DNA of 32,581 bases, taken from Anaerolineales bacterium. GTDB taxonomy: Bacteria; Chloroflexota; Anaerolineae; Anaerolineales; DRMV01. Position numbers and translations under genes: made by a program. Shown one piece after another: positions 5,933 through 15,232 of this stretch. Under the pieces are notes generated by a model. It saw only the letters and a program-made list of their open reading frames with translations, was not told the DNA's origin and did no database searches. The stretch covers positions 1-32,581 of the forward strand of contig JALUDX010000141.1 in the NCBI GenBank assembly GCA_027053355.1. Reading direction: 5' to 3'. Within the stretch, counting starts at the first letter, position 1, and every line of letters begins with the position of its first letter.

Positions 5933-8404
5933 TTATCCGTCTGTTGGCTCCTCGCTCGGCGGCTGCAAGGCTTCGGCCAGCACCTCGTCCAACCGTTTGA
6001 CCGGCACCACTCGCAACGCTTGCAGGGCCGATTTGGGCACGTCTTGCAGGTCGGTGAGGTTGCGGTGGGGCAAGATGACGGTTTTCAGGCCGTGGCGGTG
6101 CGCGGCGAGCACCTTCTCGCGCACGCCGCCCACCGGGAGCACCCGCCCTCGCAACGTGATCTCGCCGGTCATGGCAATTTCGTGCTTGACCGCGCGGCCG
6201 GTAAAGGCAGAAATCAGCGCGGTAGCCATGGTGACCCCCGCGCTGGGGCCGTCTTTGGGCACCGCCCCTTCGGGCACATGGATGTGGACGTCGGTCTTCT
6301 CGAACAGCGTCGCGTCCAGGCCAAAGGCGGATGCGTGCGCGCGCAGGTAAGAAAGGGCGGCCTGTGCGGATTCTTGCATCACATCGCCGATTTGGCCGGT
6401 GATCTGCAAATTGCCTTTGCCTTCCATGAGCAACACTTCCACTGGCATCACCGCGCCGCCATCCACAGTCCAGGCCAGGCCCAGGGCTACGCCCACCTCG
6501 TCTTCCTCTTCGGTTTCCAGGTCGAAGTACATGGGCGGCCCCAAAAAGCGGCCTACGGTGCGCGCGGTCACCCGGCGGGGGAAGCGCTTGCCCTCGGCTT
6601 TCAGGCGGGCGATTTTACGGCAGATCCGCCCAATTTCCCGCTCTAAATTGCGCACCCCGGCCTCGCCCGTGTACTCGCGGATGATTTTGCGCAGCGCCGC
6701 GTCGGTGCAGCGCACTTCTTCGGCTTCCAGGCCGCTTTCTTCCATCTGCCGGGGAATCAGGAACCGCCGGGCAATGTGGATCTTCTCTTCTTCCACATAG
6801 CCCGGGAAGGCGATGACCTCCATCCTGTCCAGCAGGGCAGGAGGGATGTTGGCTAAGGTGTTGGCCGTGGCGATGAAAAAGACTTGTGAAAGGTCGTAGG
6901 GGATTTCCAGATAATGGTCGGAAAAGGCATGGTTTTGCTCCGGATCCAGCACTTCCAACAAAGCGGAAGAGGGATCGCCGCGGAAGTCCGCGCCCAGTTT
7001 GTCCACTTCGTCGAGCATGAACACAGGGTTGACCGTGCCGGCGCGCTTCATGGTTTGCAAAATGCGGCCTGGCAATGCGCCGATGTACGTGCGGCGGTGG
7101 CCGCGGATTTCGGCTTCGTCGCGCACGCCGCCCAAAGAGACGCGCACGAATTTGCGGCCTAAAGCCTCGGCGATGGACTTGCCCAAGGAAGTTTTGCCCG
7201 TGCCCGGCGGCCCCACAAAGCACAAAATGGGCTGGCGGCTGCGCTTGGGCTTGAGTTTGCGCACTGCAATGTATTCCAAAATGCGCTCTTTGGCTTTGGG
7301 CAAGCCGTAGTGGTGGGCTTCTAACACCTCGGCCGCGTGGCGCAAATCCAGGTTGTCTTCGGTTTGCGTCCTCCAGGGGAGGTCTAAAATCCACTCGATG
7401 TAAGCCCGAAGGATGCCGACTTCCGGCGCCATGGGAGGCAGTTGTCGCAGGCGTTCCACTTCCTTCAAGGCGCGACGCTGGGGCTCTTCGGGCAGGTCGG
7501 CTTCTTCGATGCGCGCGCGCAGTTCGTTGATTTCCTGGGTCCAAAAGTCGCCTTCGCCCAATTCGGTTTGGATCGCCCGCATTTGCTCCCGCAGATAGGC
7601 CTCGCGCTGGTTGCGATCCATTTCGCTTTGCACCCGCGATTGGATTTCGTTTTCCAGTTCCAGGCGGGCCAGTGCGTTTTGCAGGGCTTGCAGGGCTTTT
7701 TGCAGCCGCACTTTGGGGTCGGTGGTGCTCAAAAACTCGAGCACCTGGTCGTGCTCCGGCGAGAGGGCAGCGAGGATCAAATCGGCCAACCGCCCCGGGT
7801 GGCCGATGTTGAGCGCGTAAAGATAAATTGCGTCGGGCAAGGCCTCGTTGAGATCCAGATACCGTTCCAGCGCGCTCAAAGCCATGCGGGTCAGCGCCTG
7901 CATTTCTTCGTCGTGGGGGGCTTCTTCTTCCCGGATGCGCGCCCGCACCACCGCGTAGGGCTCGGTGTGCACGATTTCTACCAGTTCGACCCGCCGCCGG
8001 CCCTGCATGAGCACCGCGAAGGTCTCGTTGGGCAGGTTGTAGGGCAGGCCGACCGCGCTTTCTACGCCGATGGGGTGAAGGTCGCCCCAGGTGGGGTCCT
8101 CTTTGGTGGGGTCGCTCAGGAGGAAGACGGCTACCGTATGGCCGCGCTCCGCGGCCGCCCGAATGGCCGCGACGTTTTCTTCGCCGCCCAAAACCACCGG
8201 GCCTAACAAGCCGGGGAAGATCACCACGTCGGGCAGCACCACCGCGGGCAACGTCAGCAGGCCGTCTCCCCCCGGCTCGGCATCGCGCACGTGGTACAAT
8301 TCTTCGGCTTGGGAACGGAACATGTCGGCGTTGGCTTCGTCGAACACGTCGTCCCAGGGGAATTCGTCTTCAAGATCGAAGTCGTCGGGGAGGAAATCGT
8401 CCAT
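5933..8404 (-). CDS. lon: ATP-dependent Lon protease
   Basis: 823 residues from ATG 8404-8402 (MDDFLPDDFDLEDEFPW). This start has GAGGGAAA just upstream. An in-frame ATG 27 codons further up lies in repeat sequence and is rejected. Lon degrades misfolded and regulatory proteins in the cytoplasm. Order of domains: acidic N-terminal extension, LAN substrate-binding domain with a coiled-coil part, AAA+ ATPase with Walker A GPPGTGKTS (about 397-405) and Walker B FMLDEVDKL, then the S16 protease domain. The catalytic dyad is Ser721 (PKDGPSAG) and Lys764 (GGVREKVLAA), 43 residues apart as in E. coli Lon. The acidic, Asp-rich N-terminus of about 40 residues is longer than in many homologues. The gene lies downstream of folC on the same strand, 195 bp apart. 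No heat-shock operator (CIRCE or HAIR) was recognised. Confidence 0.97.
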   Translation of the reverse strand: MDDFLPDDFDLEDEFPWDDVFDEANADMFRSQAEELYHVRDAEPGGDGLLTLPAVVLPDVVIFPGLLGPVVLGGEENVAAIRAAAERGHTVAVFLLSDPTKEDPTWGDLHPIGVESAVGLPYNLPNETFAVLMQGRRRVELVEIVHTEPYAVVRARIREEEAPHDEEMQALTRMALSALERYLDLNEALPDAIYLYALNIGHPGRLADLILAALSPEHDQVLEFLSTTDPKVRLQKALQALQNALARLELENEIQSRVQSEMDRNQREAYLREQMRAIQTELGEGDFWTQEINELRARIEEADLPEEPQRRALKEVERLRQLPPMAPEVGILRAYIEWILDLPWRTQTEDNLDLRHAAEVLEAHHYGLPKAKERILEYIAVRKLKPKRSRQPILCFVGPPGTGKTSLGKSIAEALGRKFVRVSLGGVRDEAEIRGHRRTYIGALPGRILQTMKRAGTVNPVFMLDEVDKLGADFRGDPSSALLEVLDPEQNHAFSDHYLEIPYDLSQVFFIATANTLANIPPALLDRMEVIAFPGYVEEEKIHIARRFLIPRQMEESGLEAEEVRCTDAALRKIIREYTGEAGVRNLEREIGRICRKIARLKAEGKRFPRRVTARTVGRFLGPPMYFDLETEEEDEVGVALGLAWTVDGGAVMPVEVLLMEGKGNLQITGQIGDVMQESAQAALSYLRAHASAFGLDATLFEKTDVHIHVPEGAVPKDGPSAGVTMATALISAFTGRAVKHEIAMTGEITLRGRVLPVGGVREKVLAAHRHGLKTVILPHRNLTDLQDVPKSALQALRVVPVKRLDEVLAEALQPPSEEPTDG

Positions 8405-8444
8405 TTTCCCTCTGTCTACGAAAAGGGGGCAAGGGTTAGGGCAG

Positions 8445-8598
8445 GATCGGCCTTGGGGAAATCGGCCACGGATGAACGCGGGCAATGACAGATAGCCGCG
8501 GATTTTGGGGCGCCAAGGTCGCAGCCCGTTTCCCGCCTCCCCGCTTGCGGTGCCTTCTCTGTATCTTCTCCGCGGCTTGTTTTCCCAGGGGCCGAAGG
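8445..8598. repeat. Family-2 element remnant between lon and folC
   Basis: The sequence CCTTGGGGAAATCGGCC, followed by ACGGATGAACGCGGGCAATGAC, AGCCGCGGATTTT and GGCGCCAAGG, runs parallel to the intact element at 22076. A GTGCCTTCTCTGTATCTTCT segment follows. The right end is missing at the folC stop codon, and no target duplication is left. Confidence 0.55.
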
Positions 8599-8599
8599 G

Positions 8600-10012
8600 T
8601 TATGGCACAGCAGGCAAAGCAGCCCAGGGGTGGGGGGCTGAGGCCATGGCTCGCCAGACGCTCCGCGCGGCCGCGGCAATGAACAGGCTGCCGGTGACCA
8701 GCACCACGGCTTCGCCGCCGGCGCGTTGCAACGCGGCTTGCAGGGCGTCTTCCATGTCGTCGAAGGGCTGGGCAGCCCGCCCCAGCCGATGCACTAAGTT
8801 TACCAGACTTTGGGGCGACGCGGCGCGAGGGTGAAAGGAGCGGGTGACGATGATTTGGCGGGCGCGCGGCACCAATTCGGCCAGCATCCCTTCCACATCC
8901 TTGTCGGCCGAAGCGCCGAACACCAGCACCACAGGCCAGCCGGGGAAGTATTCGTCCAGGGTGAGGCGGATCTGGTGGGCGGCCGCGCGGTTGTGGGCGC
9001 CGTCGATGACCACCGGCGGGTTGCGGTGCAGCACTTCGAAGCGCCCCGGCCAACGGGCTGCGGCAAAGCCTTGGCGCAGCCGCTCTTGCGGCAGGGCCAG
9101 CCCATGCTGCCGCGCCACTTGCAGTGCGGCGTAGGCCGTGGCCGCGTTGACCACCTGGTGTGGCCCCAGCAAGGGAATGCGCAGGCGAGTAGGCTCCCAT
9201 TCTTGCAGGCCGCCCGCTTCCACATAGGCGTCGACCAGGGGCTGCTCGGCCGCCTGCCACACAAAGAGCACCTGCCCCTCCAGGCTGCGGGCGACCGGCG
9301 CATACAGCCAATCGCGGCCCACTTCGCTCAGCGCCGCGCGCCGCGCCTGGGCTATCGCCCGGATGGCTTGCCGCGCTTCGGGGGGCTGGGGCGCGACCAC
9401 CACCGGCACGCCTTCTTTGATGATGCCCGCTTTCTCCGCGGCGATGGCCGCCAACGTGCGGCCCAGGATGGCCGTGTGGTCGTAAGAGATGGGGGTGATC
9501 ACCGAAACCAACGGCTGCAGCACGTTGGTGGCGTCCAAGCGGCCACCCAACCCCACTTCCACCACCGCCACGTCGACGCCCTGGCGGGCAAAATAGAGGA
9601 AGGCCGCGGCGGTGGTCAGTTCGAATGTGGTCAGGCCAGGGATGCGGGCTGCCACCGGCCGCAACTCGGCCACCACAGGGGGTAAATCCTGATGGGGGAT
9701 GGGCGAGCCATCCACCTGGATGCGCTCGGCAAAATCTTCCAGATGGGGGGAAGTGTAAAGCCCCACCCGGTACCCCGCGGCTTGCAGCGCGGCGGCCATC
9801 AGCGCAGCCGTCGAGCCTTTGCCTTTGGTTCCGGCCACGTGCAGGGTGGTATACGCCTGGTGGGGCCGCCCCAACGCGTCCAGCAGGGCTTCCATGCGGG
9901 CCAGGTCGAAGTTTTCCGCCGCGTTGCGTAAGTTGCGGGTCAGGCTATGGTCGATGAAACTGTAAAAAAAACTCACCGCGGCTTGATAAGCAGCATCGTG
10001 TTCGGCAGGCAT
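8600..10012 (-). CDS. folC: Folylpolyglutamate synthase / dihydrofolate synthase
   Basis: 470 residues. The enzyme adds glutamate to dihydropteroate and/or folates in the cytoplasm (Mur ligase family). Visible motifs are the P-loop GTKGKGS at about residues 61-67, TSPHL shortly after, VVEVGLGGRLDATN, the SYDHTAILG segment with the metal-binding His, EKAGIIK, and IDGAHN in the C-terminal domain. Length and order fit bacterial FolC. The start ATG 10012-10010 has no good ribosome site at normal spacing, but a -10 element only 6 bp upstream suggests a leaderless mRNA. Other folate genes are not in the window. A family-1 MITE lies 55 bp upstream. Confidence 0.95.
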   Translation of the reverse strand: MPAEHDAAYQAAVSFFYSFIDHSLTRNLRNAAENFDLARMEALLDALGRPHQAYTTLHVAGTKGKGSTAALMAAALQAAGYRVGLYTSPHLEDFAERIQVDGSPIPHQDLPPVVAELRPVAARIPGLTTFELTTAAAFLYFARQGVDVAVVEVGLGGRLDATNVLQPLVSVITPISYDHTAILGRTLAAIAAEKAGIIKEGVPVVVAPQPPEARQAIRAIAQARRAALSEVGRDWLYAPVARSLEGQVLFVWQAAEQPLVDAYVEAGGLQEWEPTRLRIPLLGPHQVVNAATAYAALQVARQHGLALPQERLRQGFAAARWPGRFEVLHRNPPVVIDGAHNRAAAHQIRLTLDEYFPGWPVVLVFGASADKDVEGMLAELVPRARQIIVTRSFHPRAASPQSLVNLVHRLGRAAQPFDDMEDALQAALQRAGGEAVVLVTGSLFIAAAARSVWRAMASAPHPWAALPAVP

Positions 10013-10018
10013 GGCGTG

Positions 10019-10047
10019 ATTGTACCCTCAGCCCCAAGGAAGGGCAA
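10019..10047 (-). promoter_or_regulatory. folC promoter, predicted leaderless transcript
   Basis: On the minus strand TTGCCC (10047-10042) and TACAAT (10024-10019) are separated by exactly 17 bp. The start point predicted 6-7 bases after the -10 element falls on or next to the folC ATG. Confidence 0.55.
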
Positions 10048-10067
10048 GAAAAAAGCATGAATTTCGG

Positions 10068-10284
10068 GTAACTACCTACCCTGCGCCGAAAACGAGGTTG
10101 ACAAGCAATATCCCAATAACTCTGCCATGCCATGAAACAACATTACACCTTCCTCGCCCTCACCACTCCCCCAGAGCCAGCGGCTCAGCCCCCTCTCCTC
10201 TCCCAATGGGAGAGGAGAGGGGGCGCGCAGCGGGGGTAAGGTGAGGGCGAAAAGCCACTGCAGCGCTTCTGGGTAGGTAATTAC
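10068..10284 (+). mobile_element. Family-1 MITE, copy 2
   Basis: A 217-bp element with ends GTAACTACCTACCC and GGGTAGGTAATTAC, a 14-bp inverted repeat with one mismatch. Flanks are AATTTCGG (10060-10067) and GATTTCGG (10285-10292), seven of eight identical, consistent with an aged 8-bp duplication. Compared with copy 1 it lacks about 24 bp of the CCCTTCG-CTTCGCTCAGGG module. It keeps the 17-bp perfect stem (10188-10204 with 10208-10224). Same orientation as copy 1. Confidence 0.9.
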
Positions 10285-10292
10285 GATTTCGG

Positions 10293-10453
10293 TGCAGAAA
10301 AAGGGTGGGTGGTGGGTGGGGGGATGGTTGCTTGGTTACCTGGTTGCCTCGAATACAGAATTTTTCTTGGCGTCCTTTGTGTCCTTGGCGCCTCCGCTGC
10401 GTTAGCGGCGCGCTTGGCGTCATCTTCGCAGCCTTGGCATCCCAATTTCGGGC
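10293..10453. repeat. G-rich tract and degenerate dispersed repeat upstream of glgA
   Basis: At 10303-10323 four G-runs with loops of 1, 4 and 1 bases form a canonical G-quadruplex motif on the plus strand. At 10360-10440 GGCGTCCTTTGTGTCCTTGG and CTTGGCGTCATC are fragments of the family-2 repeat vocabulary. No gene is seen. Confidence 0.45.
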
Positions 10454-10459
10454 TATAAT
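10454..10459 (+). promoter_or_regulatory. Candidate -10 element of the glg operon
   Basis: A perfect TATAAT lies 46 bp upstream of the glgA start. The expected -35 position (GCCTTG) is poor; TTGGCA occurs but only 14 bp upstream. The leader would be about 40 bases. Confidence 0.4.
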
Positions 10460-10505
10460 GAGGGTAACCACGCTGCTTACATTTCGTTGCTGCACCGAGG
10501 GCACC

Positions 10506-11960
10506 ATGAACATCCTTTTCCTTGCTGCCGAAGCCGCGCCCTTTGCCAAAGTCGGCGGGCTGGGCGATGTGGTGGGCGCCCTGCCCTGGGCGCTGAAGCA
10601 GGCTCACCCCGAAGCCGATATTCGGCTGGTGCTGCCCTTCCACACCACGGTGGACGCGGCGCGCTGGGGCTTGCAGTCCGCGGGTGCGTTCACCGTGGCG
10701 CATCGCAACGGCCCGCTGCGCGCCGAGGTCTACGAAACCACGCACCGGGGGCTGCCGGTGTATTTCATCAACGGCGCGCCCATCGCCGCGGTGCCGGGGG
10801 TGTATAGCCGTGACCCGCGGGCCGACGAGGTCAAATACGCCTTCTTTTCTTTGGCCGCGTTGGCCCTCACCCGTATGCTCGCCTGGCCGCCCGACATCCT
10901 CCACGCGCACGACTGGCACACCGCGCTGGCCGTCCACGCGGTGGCCCACAGCCAGGCCCAGGCCGCCACCCGCACCGTGCTCACCGTGCACAACCTGCCT
11001 TACATGGGCGCACCCTCCCCGCTGCTGCTGGAAGCCTTCGGCCTGCCGCCGGCGAGCCGCGCCACCGGCTTGCCCCAGTGGGCGCTGACCACCCCCTTGC
11101 CCATGGGCATGGCCGCCGCCCACGCCATCACCACGGTTTCGCCTACCTACGCGCGCGAAATCCTTACCCCCGCGTTCGGCCACGGGCTGGAAGGCTTTTT
11201 GCAGCGCCGCCGCGACCGCCTTTTCGGCATTCTCAACGGCCTGGATACCGACCTGTGGAACCCGGCCACCGACCCCGCGCTGGATGTCCGCTACAGCGCG
11301 GCCACCCTGAGCCTGCGTGAACGCAACGCGGCCGCGTTGCGCGCGGAGGTCGGCCTGCCCCAACCATCTGCCCGGCAGCCGCTCATCGGCCTGGTGAGCC
11401 GCTTGACCGAGCAGAAGGGGGTAGATCTCGTGCCCGCGGCCCTGCGCTTGCTGGCCGACTACCCCTGGCAGGCCGTGCTGCTGGGCACAGGCGAACCTGG
11501 GTTGGAAGAAGCCTTGCGCTCGCTGGAAGCCGCGTTCCCCGGACGGGTGCGCGCGGTGCTCCGTTACGACGACGCGCTGGCCCGCCGCATCTATGCCGGC
11601 GCCGATATGCTGTTGGTGCCCTCCCGCTACGAGCCCTGCGGCCTCGCACAGATGATCGCCATGCGCTACGGCACCCCGCCCGTGGCCCGTGAAACCGGCG
11701 GCCTGGCCGACACGGTGGACGATGTGGACTTGCGCCCCCGGCACAGCACGGGCTTCCTCTTCCCCGAGGCCAGCGTCCCCAGCCTGGCTTTTGCTTTGCG
11801 CCGGGCCTTTGCCCTCTTTGGGCACCGCCGCCGCTGGCAGGCATTGCAACGGCGGGGCATGGCGAAAGATTTTTCCTGGCACAAATCGGCCAAAGCCTAC
11901 CTCGAACTTTATCGGCGGCTATTGCGCGACCCATCGCAGGCAAAATCTTTCCCCCCGTAA
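10506..11960 (+). CDS. glgA: Glycogen synthase (ADP-glucose type, GT5)
   Basis: 484 residues from ATG 10506 (MNILFLAAEAAPFAKVGGLG), with GAGGG upstream. Longer upstream reading runs through repeat sequence and is rejected. The enzyme transfers glucose from ADP-glucose to the growing alpha-1,4-glucan. Signatures are the N-terminal KVGGLGDV loop (KTGGL in E. coli), HAHDWHTAL, GLDTDLWNP, the domain boundary GLVSRLTEQKG and the nucleotide-sugar site PSRYEPCGLAQMIAMRYG followed by RETGGLADTV. Length is normal. It heads a plus-strand group with glgC (which makes ADP-glucose) and malQ (which remodels maltodextrins), so the three genes together synthesise and process storage glucan. Confidence 0.96.
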   Translation: MNILFLAAEAAPFAKVGGLGDVVGALPWALKQAHPEADIRLVLPFHTTVDAARWGLQSAGAFTVAHRNGPLRAEVYETTHRGLPVYFINGAPIAAVPGVYSRDPRADEVKYAFFSLAALALTRMLAWPPDILHAHDWHTALAVHAVAHSQAQAATRTVLTVHNLPYMGAPSPLLLEAFGLPPASRATGLPQWALTTPLPMGMAAAHAITTVSPTYAREILTPAFGHGLEGFLQRRRDRLFGILNGLDTDLWNPATDPALDVRYSAATLSLRERNAAALRAEVGLPQPSARQPLIGLVSRLTEQKGVDLVPAALRLLADYPWQAVLLGTGEPGLEEALRSLEAAFPGRVRAVLRYDDALARRIYAGADMLLVPSRYEPCGLAQMIAMRYGTPPVARETGGLADTVDDVDLRPRHSTGFLFPEASVPSLAFALRRAFALFGHRRRWQALQRRGMAKDFSWHKSAKAYLELYRRLLRDPSQAKSFPP

Positions 11961-12028
11961 CCGAAAACGCTGCACAAGCAGCACCCTCTCGGATGCACGC
12001 AAAATCTGTAGAAATATCCGCCGGCGTG

Positions 12029-12145
12029 CGGAAACGCCCTCACCCCTCAAGCCGCCTGACGGCGGCTTTCTCCCCTCTCCCAGTGGGAGAGGGGAGAAAC
12101 GGCGAGCGCAGCGAGCCAAAGTGGGGCGAGGGCGCAACATCGCTT
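12029..12145. repeat. Palindromic C/T-rich element between glgA and glgC
   Basis: A perfect 15-bp stem (12067-12081 with 12085-12099, loop AGT) shares the CTCTCCCAGTGGGAGAG core with the family-1 MITEs. Its flanks (CCCTCACCCCTCAAGCCGCC and GTGGGGCGAGGGCG) are different, and no GTAA ends or duplication are present. As RNA it would be a very stable hairpin inside the glg transcript. It has no U-run, so it is not a classical terminator. Confidence 0.7.
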
Positions 12146-12185
12146 CTCCAACATTTACTTGCACCCCCACCCTCTGGAGGCCATG

Positions 12186-13445
12186 ATGAAAACGCGCGTG
12201 GTGATTTTGGCAGGCGGCGAAGGCTCCCGTTTGGGCGTGTTGACTTCCAAACGCACCAAGCCCGCCGTGCCCTTCGCCGGAAAGTACCGCATCATTGATT
12301 TCGTGCTCTCCAATTGCGTCAATTCGGGGCTGTTCGATGTGATGGTGGTCGCCCAATACCGGCCGCATTCCCTCATCGAGCACATCGGTTCGGGCGCGCC
12401 TTGGGATCTCAACCGCGATTGGACGGGCGGGGTGCGGATTTACACTCCTTACCGCGCCCGCAACCAGTCGGGCTGGTTCGTGGGCACTGCCGACGCGGTG
12501 CAGCAAAACTTCCGCTTTGTCAAACACGGTAACCCCGCGCACGTGCTCATCCTTTCGGGCGACCACATCTACAAGATGGATTACGAGCCGATGATCGCCT
12601 TCCACCGCCAGCGCCGGGCACACCTCACCATGGCGGTGATTCGGGTGCCGCTGGAAGAGGCGCCCCGCTTTGGCATTGTGGGCGTGGACGAGGACCTGCG
12701 GGTCAACGCGTTCGTCGAAAAGCCGCCGGAGCCGCCCTCTAACCTGGCCAACATGGGCGTGTACCTCTTCGACCTGGAGGTGCTGGACAAAGTGCTGCTG
12801 GAAGACCACCACAACCCCGCTTCGAGCCACGATTTTGGCAAAGACATTTTGCCGCGCATGGTGGCTCAAGGCTACCGGGTGTTCGCTTACCCCTATGCGG
12901 ACTACTGGCGCGATGTGGGCACTGTGCAATCGTATTGGGAAGCGCACATGGATCTGCTGAAGGTGCCGCCGCCGCTGGATCTGTACGACCGCGGCTGGGT
13001 GATTCACACCCGCACCGAAGAACGCCCGCCCATGCGCATCGCTCAGGGCGCGGAAGTGCGGGATAGCATGATTTCGGACGGCTGCTTGATCGAAAGCGGC
13101 GCGCTGATCGAACGCAGCGTGCTTTCGCCAGGGGTGGTGGTGCACGCCGGCGCGGTGGTGCGCGAATCGGTGGTGCTCACCGACACCACGGTGGGCGAGC
13201 AAGCCGTGCTGGAACACGCCATCCTCGACAAGCGCGTGCGGGTGGAAAAGGGTGCCCGGGTGGGGGGGCTATCTGAGCCGGTGAACCTCGCCATGGTGGG
13301 GAAAGGCAGCGTGGTGCCGTCCGGTGCGGTGCTGGCGCCCGGCGCGCGCGTGGGCACCGATGTCATTGCCGCCGACTACCCCGAGGATTTGCACGTGCGC
13401 AGCGGCCAGCCTTTGCAAACTCAGCGCCGGGCGCATCAGGTGTAA
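12186..13445 (+). CDS. glgC: Glucose-1-phosphate adenylyltransferase (ADP-glucose pyrophosphorylase)
   Basis: 419 residues from ATG 12186. An adjacent ATG at 12183 is equally in frame, but GGAGG at 12176-12180 gives better spacing to 12186. The enzyme makes ADP-glucose from glucose-1-phosphate and ATP, the committed step of glycogen synthesis. Motifs: the nucleotide loop AGGEGSRLGVLT, KPAVPFAGKYRIIDFVLSN, SGDHIYKMDYE, FVEKP and DYWRDVGT. The C-terminal part is a hexapeptide-type left-handed beta-helix, which carries allosteric sites in this family. The gene is 225 bp after glgA, separated by a hairpin element, and 6 bp before the malQ GTG. Confidence 0.97.
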   Translation: MKTRVVILAGGEGSRLGVLTSKRTKPAVPFAGKYRIIDFVLSNCVNSGLFDVMVVAQYRPHSLIEHIGSGAPWDLNRDWTGGVRIYTPYRARNQSGWFVGTADAVQQNFRFVKHGNPAHVLILSGDHIYKMDYEPMIAFHRQRRAHLTMAVIRVPLEEAPRFGIVGVDEDLRVNAFVEKPPEPPSNLANMGVYLFDLEVLDKVLLEDHHNPASSHDFGKDILPRMVAQGYRVFAYPYADYWRDVGTVQSYWEAHMDLLKVPPPLDLYDRGWVIHTRTEERPPMRIAQGAEVRDSMISDGCLIESGALIERSVLSPGVVVHAGAVVRESVVLTDTTVGEQAVLEHAILDKRVRVEKGARVGGLSEPVNLAMVGKGSVVPSGAVLAPGARVGTDVIAADYPEDLHVRSGQPLQTQRRAHQV

Positions 13446-13451
13446 TTCGCC

Positions 13452-14969
13452 GTGCTGCCTCCCCCTTCTCGCCTTCCCATGCGCGCCTCCGGCCTTCTCC
13501 TTCACATCACCAGCCTGCCCGGCCCCTATGGCATCGGCGACCTCGGCCCCGAAGCCCACGCCTTCGCCGCCGACTTGGCGCGGGCGGGCTGCACGTTCTG
13601 GCAGGTGCTCCCCTTGGGGCCCACCGGCTACGGCGATTCCCCCTACCAGACGTTCTCGGCCTTCGCCGGCAACCCCTACCTCATCAGCCCCGACGACCTG
13701 CTGCGCCTCGGCCTGCTGGAAGCCGCCGACCTGCAGCCGCGGCCGCCCTTCCCACCGGGGCGGGTGGATTACGCCGCGCTCATCCCCTGGAAACAAAGCC
13801 TGCTGCGGCGAGCCTTCGCCCGCTTCCGCGAGGGGCGCGCACCGCGGTTGGAAGCCGAGATGGCGGCCTTCCGCCGCCAACATGCCGCCTGGCTGGACGA
13901 CTTCGCGCTGTTCATGGCGCTCAAAGCCGCCCACCGCGGCGCGGCATGGACGGCCTGGCCAGAGCCCCTGCGCGCTCGCCAGCCCCAAGCCCTGGCGCAG
14001 GCGCGGCAATCTTTGGCCCCGGCCATGGAGCAGGTGGTCTTCGAGCAGTTCCTCTTCTTCCACCAATGGGGGGCTTTGCGCGCCGCGGCGGCCGCTCAGG
14101 GGGTGCGGTTCATCGGCGACGCGCCGATTTTCGTCGCCCACGACAGCGCCGACGTGTGGGCGCACCCCGAACTCTTCGCCTTAGACGACCAGGGCAACCC
14201 CACTGTGGTCGCCGGGGTGCCGCCCGACTACTTTTCGCCCACCGGCCAGCGCTGGGGGAACCCCCTCTACCGTTGGGATGCCCACCGCGAGCAAGGCTAC
14301 GCCTGGTGGCTGGCGCGGCTGCGCACCCTGCTGAGCCTGGTGGACGTGGTGCGCCTGGATCACTTTCGCGGCTTTGCCGCGTATTGGGAAATCCCCGCCC
14401 AGGCGGCCACCGCAGCCCAGGGGCGCTGGGTGGCAGGGCCGGGCGCGGCGTTTTTGGCTGCGGTGCGCGAGCACTTAGGCGACCCGCCCCTCATCGCGGA
14501 AGACCTGGGGCTCATCACCCCCGAAGTCGAGGCGCTGCGTGAGGAATTTGGCCTGCCGGGCATGAAAGTGTTGCTCTTTGCCTTCGGCAGCGGGCCCGAC
14601 AACCCCTTTTTGCCCCACAACTACCAGGGCGTGCGCTGGGTGGTCTATACCGGCACCCACGACAACGACACCGCGGTGGGGTGGTGGCAGACGCGCGCCA
14701 CCCCCGCGGAACGCGACTTCGCCCGCCAGTATCTGGCCGTGGATGGTCACGACATTGCCTGGGATTTGATTCGCGCGGCCTGGCGGTCGGTGGCCATGTG
14801 GGCCATCGCACCGGTGCAAGACGTCCTCAGCCTGGACAACGGGGCGCGCATGAACTACCCCAGCACCAGCAGCGGTAACTGGGCCTGGCGAATGACCGAA
14901 CGCCTGCCCCCTTCAGCCCTGGCCCGGCTGGAAGCCATGAACACCCTCTACGGCCGCAAACCCCACTGA
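13452..14969 (+). CDS. malQ: 4-alpha-glucanotransferase (amylomaltase, GH77)
   Basis: 505 residues if the GTG at 13452 is used; AGGTG inside the end of glgC lies about 9 bases upstream. The ATG at 13479 (MRASGLLLHITSLPGPYGIG) has no ribosome site but is where family similarity begins. The enzyme moves alpha-1,4-glucan segments between maltodextrins. Visible are GDSPYQTFSAFAGNPYLIS, the nucleophile Asp303 in VRLDHFRG, the acid/base Glu350 in IAEDLG, and the TGTHDNDT motif. Length fits the short bacterial form. It is tightly spaced after glgC, so it is probably co-transcribed and serves glycogen turnover. Confidence 0.96.
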   Translation: MLPPPSRLPMRASGLLLHITSLPGPYGIGDLGPEAHAFAADLARAGCTFWQVLPLGPTGYGDSPYQTFSAFAGNPYLISPDDLLRLGLLEAADLQPRPPFPPGRVDYAALIPWKQSLLRRAFARFREGRAPRLEAEMAAFRRQHAAWLDDFALFMALKAAHRGAAWTAWPEPLRARQPQALAQARQSLAPAMEQVVFEQFLFFHQWGALRAAAAAQGVRFIGDAPIFVAHDSADVWAHPELFALDDQGNPTVVAGVPPDYFSPTGQRWGNPLYRWDAHREQGYAWWLARLRTLLSLVDVVRLDHFRGFAAYWEIPAQAATAAQGRWVAGPGAAFLAAVREHLGDPPLIAEDLGLITPEVEALREEFGLPGMKVLLFAFGSGPDNPFLPHNYQGVRWVVYTGTHDNDTAVGWWQTRATPAERDFARQYLAVDGHDIAWDLIRAAWRSVAMWAIAPVQDVLSLDNGARMNYPSTSSGNWAWRMTERLPPSALARLEAMNTLYGRKPH

Positions 14970-14984
14970 CGCAACCGCGGGGGA

Positions 14985-15229
<245 letters not shown>

Positions 15230-15232
15230 CAC

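Noticed and set aside
8405-8485. Upstream in-frame ATG of lon giving 850 residues
   Set aside because: The additional 27 codons come from family-2 repeat sequence, while the internal ATG has a ribosome site.
10281-13217. Long minus-strand frames opposite glgA and glgC
   Set aside because: Antisense shadows; the plus-strand proteins have full family motifs.
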